Below, in pieces: positions 59,858 to 64,000 of a DNA stretch of 64,000 nt. A program made the translations under genes and the position numbers. The first letter of the stretch is position 1; each line of letters opens with the position of its first letter. Source of the stretch: JAJDXO01 sp965221855 (GTDB lineage Bacteria > Pseudomonadota > Alphaproteobacteria > Rhodospirillales > UBA2165); NCBI GenBank assembly GCA_965221855.1, contig CBDCSV010000006.1, positions 434,001-498,000 on the forward strand, given 5' to 3'. The notes under the pieces are model-generated. The model was given only the letters and a program-made list of their open reading frames with translations, was not told the DNA's origin and did no database searches.

Positions 59858-60718
59858 TCATGTATGGGCAACTGTTGCTAAAAGGCAACGCTCGCGGTTC
59901 GCGAGGTCGCGGGCACGCGCCGCCACGCAGAACCCTGATTCCACTAGAATTCGACCGACGCCGGGGCCTTGCCCGTGTCCGATCTCGACGATCAGCGCGC
60001 CCCCCGGCGCAAGATTGGCGGCCAGCCCGGGAATCAGTTCCCGGTATGCATCCAGGCCCCGCGCACCGGCGAACAGTGCCTGACGGGGTTCAAAATCCGT
60101 GACCTCCGGCGGCAACGTCTCTCTCTCCCGGTCGGCGATGTAGGGGGGGTTGCAAAGAATGAGATCGAAGCTCCCGCCGATCGCCGTACCCCAGTCGCCG
60201 CAAATGATCCGCGTGCGGCCGGCCAGGCCCAATATCCGCGCGTTCCGAAGTGCCGCTCGGCACGCCCCCGGGCTCAGGTCGACGCCGACGCCGGCCGCAT
60301 CCGGAAATTCCCGCAGGGCCGACAGGAGCAGGCATCCGGTGCCGGTGCCGAGATCCAGGATCCGGCGGGGTGCGCCGCGGCGGAAGTGTTCGACGGCCAG
60401 CTCGATCAGCGTTTCCGAATCGGGCCTTGGCGTCAGGGTCTCGGCCGTGACCACGAACTCGTCCTTCCAAAAGGCCCGGCGGCCGAGAATTTGGGATACC
60501 GGCTCACGGTTTCGGCGGCGCTCGAGAAACGAGCGGTATTGCTCCTCTTGACGGGTGTCGAGGGCTTGACCGGGTTCGGTGACGATACGCGCCGTGTCGG
60601 CGTCCAGGGCCGCTTCCAGCAGAAGGCGGGCATCCAGGGCCGATGTCTCCACGCCGGCGCCTTCGAGCGCCGTCCGGCCCGCCGAGAGCGCCGCCTCGAT
60701 GGTCAACGGCATGGTCAT
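59858..60718 (-). CDS. prmC: Release factor glutamine N5-methyltransferase
   Basis: The 286-residue methyltransferase modifies the Gln of the GGQ motif of release factors with S-adenosylmethionine. Motif I is ILDLGTGTGCLLLSAL, and the signature NPPY is at about 190-193 in ILCNPPYIADRE. The ATG overlaps the prfA stop in ATGA, so translation is coupled with its substrate gene. Length is normal. Confidence 0.95.
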   Translation of the reverse strand: MTMPLTIEAALSAGRTALEGAGVETSALDARLLLEAALDADTARIVTEPGQALDTRQEEQYRSFLERRRNREPVSQILGRRAFWKDEFVVTAETLTPRPDSETLIELAVEHFRRGAPRRILDLGTGTGCLLLSALREFPDAAGVGVDLSPGACRAALRNARILGLAGRTRIICGDWGTAIGGSFDLILCNPPYIADRERETLPPEVTDFEPRQALFAGARGLDAYRELIPGLAANLAPGGALIVEIGHGQGPGVGRILVESGFCVAARARDLANRERCLLATVAHT

Positions 60719-61788
60719 GAGACGGCGGCGAGGCGCGCCGCCTGATCCTCGGCCGCCAGTGCATCGACCATCTCGTCCAAATCGCCCTCCAGCACCTTGG
60801 GCAATTGATGCAGCGTGAGATTGATGCGGTGGTCGGTGACCCGGCCCTGAGGGAAATTGTAGGTGCGAATGCGCTCCGACCGGTCGCCGGAACCCACCTG
60901 ACTGCGCCGGTCGGCCGCCCGCTCCGCTTCCCGCTCCATCCGCTCGACCTCGTAGAGGCGGGCGCGCAGAACCTTCATCGCCTTGGCGCGGTTCTTGTGC
61001 TGGGACTTCTCATCCTGACACTGGACGACGATGCCGCTCGGCAAGTGGGTGATGCGGACCGCGCTGTCGGTCTTGTTCACATGCTGACCGCCCGCGCCCT
61101 GGGCCCGGTAGGTGTCGATCCTGAGATCCTTGGCGTCGACGGCGACATCGACCTCCTCGGCCTCCGGCAGCACCGCCACCGTCGCCGCCGAGGTGTGGAT
61201 GCGGCCCTGGGATTCGGTTTCCGGCACCCGCTGAACCCGGTGGACGCCGGATTCGTACTTGAGCCGGGCGAAGACGCCGCGGCCGTTGATGCTCGCCATG
61301 GCTTCCTTGAAGCCGCCGATCCCCGTCTCCGAGAGCTCGATGATCTCGAACGTCCAATTGTGGGTCTCGGCATACCGCTGATACATGCGGAACAAGTCAG
61401 CGGCGAACAGCGCCGCCTCGTCGCCGCCGGTTCCCGCCCGTACCTCGAGGATGGCGTTTCGGTCATCGGCCTCGTCCTTGGGCAACAGCAAAAGCCGCAG
61501 GTCCTTCTCGAGCTCCGGGATACGCTGCTTGAGTGCGTGAAATTCCTCCTCCGCGAGCTCCTTGACCTCGGCATCGGCGTCGGCATCGGCCATCAATTCC
61601 GCGAGGTCGGCGGCCTCGCTCTCGGCGCTCCTCAGTCTCTCGATGGCCGCAACGATCGCCGACAGATCGGAAAACTCCTTGGAGAGTTTCGCGAATTCCC
61701 GGCCGTCGATCCCTTCCTGGCTGGCGAGGGCATCCTGCAGTTCGGCGTGCCGCGAGACGACACGCTCGAGTTTCTCATCCAAGCTCAC
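60715..61788 (-). CDS. prfA: Peptide chain release factor 1
   Basis: The 357-residue factor reads UAA and UAG stop codons. The tripeptide recognition region is RVPETESQGRIHTS at about 187-200, and the catalytic GGQ is at about 233-235 in AQGAGGQHVNKTDS. It is flanked on both sides by 4-bp overlaps with the GluTR-like gene and prmC, which makes one operon. Confidence 0.97.
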   Translation of the reverse strand: MSLDEKLERVVSRHAELQDALASQEGIDGREFAKLSKEFSDLSAIVAAIERLRSAESEAADLAELMADADADAEVKELAEEEFHALKQRIPELEKDLRLLLLPKDEADDRNAILEVRAGTGGDEAALFAADLFRMYQRYAETHNWTFEIIELSETGIGGFKEAMASINGRGVFARLKYESGVHRVQRVPETESQGRIHTSAATVAVLPEAEEVDVAVDAKDLRIDTYRAQGAGGQHVNKTDSAVRITHLPSGIVVQCQDEKSQHKNRAKAMKVLRARLYEVERMEREAERAADRRSQVGSGDRSERIRTYNFPQGRVTDHRINLTLHQLPKVLEGDLDEMVDALAAEDQAARLAAVS

Positions 61789-63005
61789 GCCTGCTTGTCC
61801 TTCCTGCCGAACAGGCGCTGAAGCAATCCGCCGCTTTTCTCCGGCCGTCCCAGCAGCCGGTCGACCAGCAGCCGCGTCGCCTCGTCGGCATCCCCTCCGG
61901 CGTCCGCGACCGCGCTTTGGCGCGCGCTTTCAACCTGACGGCGCAGCGCGTCCAACTCGGTCGCGCTCTCCTTCCCGGCGTTCAGCAAGTAGCGGTTCAC
62001 GGCCTCTTCGAGGATCGACCAGCCGGTTTCCGCCTCGGCCTCCCGCTGCCGCCGGCCCTCCCGCGCCACGCCTTCCAGGTCGTTGAGCGAGTACCGGAAC
62101 GCGTCTTCCAGGCGGTCGACGGCGGGGTCGACATCGCCGGGGACGCCCGTATCGATGAGCAGTACGGGGCGGTGCCGGCGGGCCTTGATCGCCGCAAGCA
62201 TGGCCGGCTCGTCAATGACATAACGGCGCGTGTTGGTCGCCGTCAGGATGATATCGGATTTTTCGAGCAGGGACGGCAGCCGATCAAAATCGTCCACATG
62301 GCAGTTCAGGGAGGTCGCCGCGTCTTCGGCGCGCTGCAGGTTCGAATGAATGACCGTGAGGTCCTTGAGACCGGCCCGCCGCAGGCTGTCCGCGACCTGT
62401 ATGCCGAGCTCCCCGACGCCGATCAGCAGCGCCGAGCAGCCGTCCAGTTTGCCATGCAGGTCGCGTGCGACGCGCACCGTGGCGCCGGCGATGGATGCCG
62501 GCCGCTGATCGAATCCCGCGGCCCGGCCGACCTGCTCGGCAACCTCGTAGGCGGCGCTCAGGAGCCGTTGGAGGGCCGGCCCATCCATTCCGAGTTCCGC
62601 CGCGCGGCGGTGGCTGGCCCGCAACGCGGAGCGAAGGGCGGGCTCGCCGATGATCAGGCCTTCAAGCGCCGAGGCTTCGGCAAAGACATGCCGGATGGCC
62701 TTCTCGTCGGTGATGACGTAGAGCTGCTCCTCGGCCTCCGCCCTGCTCAAGCCCGCCCGGTCGGCCAATATCCGGGCGACGTCCGGGGCGATGGATTCGC
62801 AGTCGTCATGCAGCGCCAGCACCTCCACCCGGTCATCGGTGGACAGGTAGAGCGCTTCGCGGATATCGGCTTCCCGCAACTGGTCGGCCAGCCCCGGCAA
62901 GGCACCCTCGTCCATGTGCAGCCTGTCGCGCACCGACATGGTGGATGACCGGTGATCGGCCCCGATAATGAGCGGTTTGACGATGGAGATGTCTGCCTCG
63001 TTCAT
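61785..63005 (-). CDS. Glutamyl-tRNA reductase-like protein lacking the catalytic Cys
   Basis: The 406-residue protein has the three-domain plan of HemA-type glutamyl-tRNA reductases: an N-terminal domain, a Rossmann domain with LLIGVGELGIQVADSL, and a C-terminal helical dimerisation region. In true GluTR the substrate thioester forms on Cys in STCNRxE; here the stretch is LYLSTDDRVEVLAL with Asp57 at the Cys position and Asp58 for Asn. GEPQILGQ is replaced by GEPALRSA. Alphaproteobacteria make 5-aminolevulinate by the Shemin route, so a degenerate GluTR is not in conflict with haem synthesis. It likely has another role, perhaps linked to release factor by co-operonic location with prfA. Confidence 0.85.
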   Translation of the reverse strand: MNEADISIVKPLIIGADHRSSTMSVRDRLHMDEGALPGLADQLREADIREALYLSTDDRVEVLALHDDCESIAPDVARILADRAGLSRAEAEEQLYVITDEKAIRHVFAEASALEGLIIGEPALRSALRASHRRAAELGMDGPALQRLLSAAYEVAEQVGRAAGFDQRPASIAGATVRVARDLHGKLDGCSALLIGVGELGIQVADSLRRAGLKDLTVIHSNLQRAEDAATSLNCHVDDFDRLPSLLEKSDIILTATNTRRYVIDEPAMLAAIKARRHRPVLLIDTGVPGDVDPAVDRLEDAFRYSLNDLEGVAREGRRQREAEAETGWSILEEAVNRYLLNAGKESATELDALRRQVESARQSAVADAGGDADEATRLLVDRLLGRPEKSGGLLQRLFGRKDKQA

Positions 63006-63021
63006 TGGCCTGAATCGCCGA

Positions 63022-64000
63022 CTAGCTGCGGTACTTTTCGAGCGGCGCCTGGATGCCGGCCAAGGGTACCTCGGATTGCTCGCCGGAATCCATGTCCCGC
63101 AACGTTACCGTGCCCCGCGCCAATTCGTCGTCGCCCAGCAGCAGCGCCGCAACGGCATCAAGCCTGTCGGCGCGCTTCATACGCCTGGCGAGGTTGCCCG
63201 AGTACCCCATCTCGATGACGAAGCCCGCGGCACGCAAGCCATGGGCGATTTTGATCATCTCCGTGTTGGCGGCGTCGCCGACGGGAATCAGCGCAATCGG
63301 CCGGCGCCGGGGCTCACCGCCCTCGACCAGCAGCGACAGCCGCTCGACGCCCGCGGCCCAGCCGACCCCCGGCGTGGCGGGCCCGCCCATTTGCTCCACC
63401 AGGCCGTCGTAGCGCCCGCCCGCCAGCACGGTACCCTGTGCGCCCAGCGCCGTGGTCGTGAACTCGAAAGCCGTATGGCAGTAGTAGTCGAGACCCCGCA
63501 CCAGGGTTGGATTGAGCGTGTAGGGGATGTCCAGGCTGTCGATCCCCGCCAAGACCTCGTCGAAGAACGAGCGCGAAAAATCGTTCAGGCTGTCCCGGAG
63601 GATCGGGGCATTGGCGACGATTTCCCGGTCCGCCGCGTCCTTCGAATCCAGCACGCGCAAAGGATTGCGGTCGAGCCGCCCGCGGCTGTCCTCGGAGAGC
63701 GCGTCGCGGTGTGAACTGAGATAGTCGACCAGCGTTTCCCTGTAGGCGTGGCGGGTTTCGGCGTCGCCAAGGCTATTGATTTCGAGGGTTACCGCGCCGG
63801 AGAGGCCCAGTTCTCCCAGGAAATTGCAGGCGAGGGAGATGACCTCGATGTCTCCCGTCGGGTTATCGACCCCCATGAGTTCGACGCCGACCTGCCGGAA
63901 TTCGCGCCATCGGCCCTTCTGCGGCCTCTCATAGCGGAACATGGGGCCGCGATAGAAGAATTTGAGCGGCAGGCTCTGCCGGAGACCGTTGGAGATGTAC
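63022..64000 (-). CDS. hisS: Histidyl-tRNA synthetase (partial, N-terminus beyond window)
   Basis: The frame runs from the stop at 63022 to the right edge. At the edge it shows YISNGLRQSLPLKFFYRGPM followed by FRYERPQKGRWREFRQ, which is motif 2 of class II histidyl-tRNA synthetase. Further on are the HisA motif LVRGLDYYCHTAFEF and motif 3 GVGWAAGVERLSLL. The C-terminal anticodon-binding domain ends normally with ESPLAGIQ-like residues (EVPLAGIQAPLEKY). It attaches His to tRNA-His. The catalytic N-terminal motif 1 is outside. The GluTR-like gene starts 16 bp downstream. Confidence 0.95.
   Translation of the reverse strand, partial: YISNGLRQSLPLKFFYRGPMFRYERPQKGRWREFRQVGVELMGVDNPTGDIEVISLACNFLGELGLSGAVTLEINSLGDAETRHAYRETLVDYLSSHRDALSEDSRGRLDRNPLRVLDSKDAADREIVANAPILRDSLNDFSRSFFDEVLAGIDSLDIPYTLNPTLVRGLDYYCHTAFEFTTTALGAQGTVLAGGRYDGLVEQMGGPATPGVGWAAGVERLSLLVEGGEPRRRPIALIPVGDAANTEMIKIAHGLRAAGFVIEMGYSGNLARRMKRADRLDAVAALLLGDDELARGTVTLRDMDSGEQSEVPLAGIQAPLEKYRS

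Overview
The window is high-G+C DNA whose gene content and order fit an alphaproteobacterium, probably of the Rhodospirillales type; this is inferred from gene order and protein families, not from a marker gene. Pointers are the split ATP synthase operon atpHAGDC next to priA without F0 genes, the block hisS / GluTR-like / prfA / prmC / DUF4167 / clpB / M23 peptidase, the fsa-DUF484-xerC trio, a DUF3572 gene, and an FnrN-like regulator.

Layout. 0-1 kb: tail of a DUF3572 gene followed by a FitAB-type toxin-antitoxin pair that sits between two copies of a 61-bp direct repeat. 1-4 kb: a chimeric gene in which a truncated IS3 OrfA start is joined in frame to a GIY-YIG nuclease domain, a heparinase II/III-like gene, and a decayed SDR gene. 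4-8.1 kb: aldo/keto reductase, DUF2939 protein, and the convergent tryptophan catabolic genes kynA and kynU separated by a palindromic repeat array. 8.3-17.8 kb: MATE exporter, PNPOx-like protein, a complete IS256-family element with an 8-bp target duplication, NIPSNAP protein, OmpA-type lipoprotein, FNR-like regulator, FMN hydroxyacid oxidase, cupin, IS630-family copy 1 and an Lrp/AsnC regulator. 18-27.4 kb: trxB, a LysR regulator, a candidate structured small RNA ending in a strong terminator, a divergent EF-G paralogue, an aspartate-type aminotransferase, an MFS transporter and uvrB. 27.5-39.7 kb: a metabolic accessory block with a triple-RidA protein, pobA, a TauD-type dioxygenase, a membrane DEDDh exonuclease beside a CBS-DUF294 protein, msrB, a DMT exporter, a dienelactone hydrolase-like protein, a GST, a CmcJ-like protein and a Rieske protein with a large helical extension.

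39.7-40.5 kb is an unusual gene-free element bounded by CTAG and by imperfect inverted ends; it contains an A-tract, a promoter-like site and a terminator that together look like a small RNA gene. 40.5-48.2 kb: DUF2141 protein, atpCDGAH and priA, all on the minus strand. 48.4-50.8 kb: fsa, DUF484, xerC. 50.8-53.1 kb: a low-G+C M15-like gene, a SpoIIAA-like gene and IS630 copy 2, which appears identical to copy 1. 53.1-64 kb: queH, M23 peptidase, clpB, MOSC protein, DUF4167 protein, then the overlapping operon of a GluTR-like gene (catalytic Cys missing), prfA and prmC, and the partial hisS.

The main themes outside housekeeping are mobile DNA that lands on CTAG or TAG stop codons (both IS630 copies and at least three palindromic repeat ends), remodelled enzymes that lack family hallmark residues (GluTR-like, RidA, EF-G-like), and two candidate intergenic small RNAs. 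No rRNA, tRNA or CRISPR array was seen.
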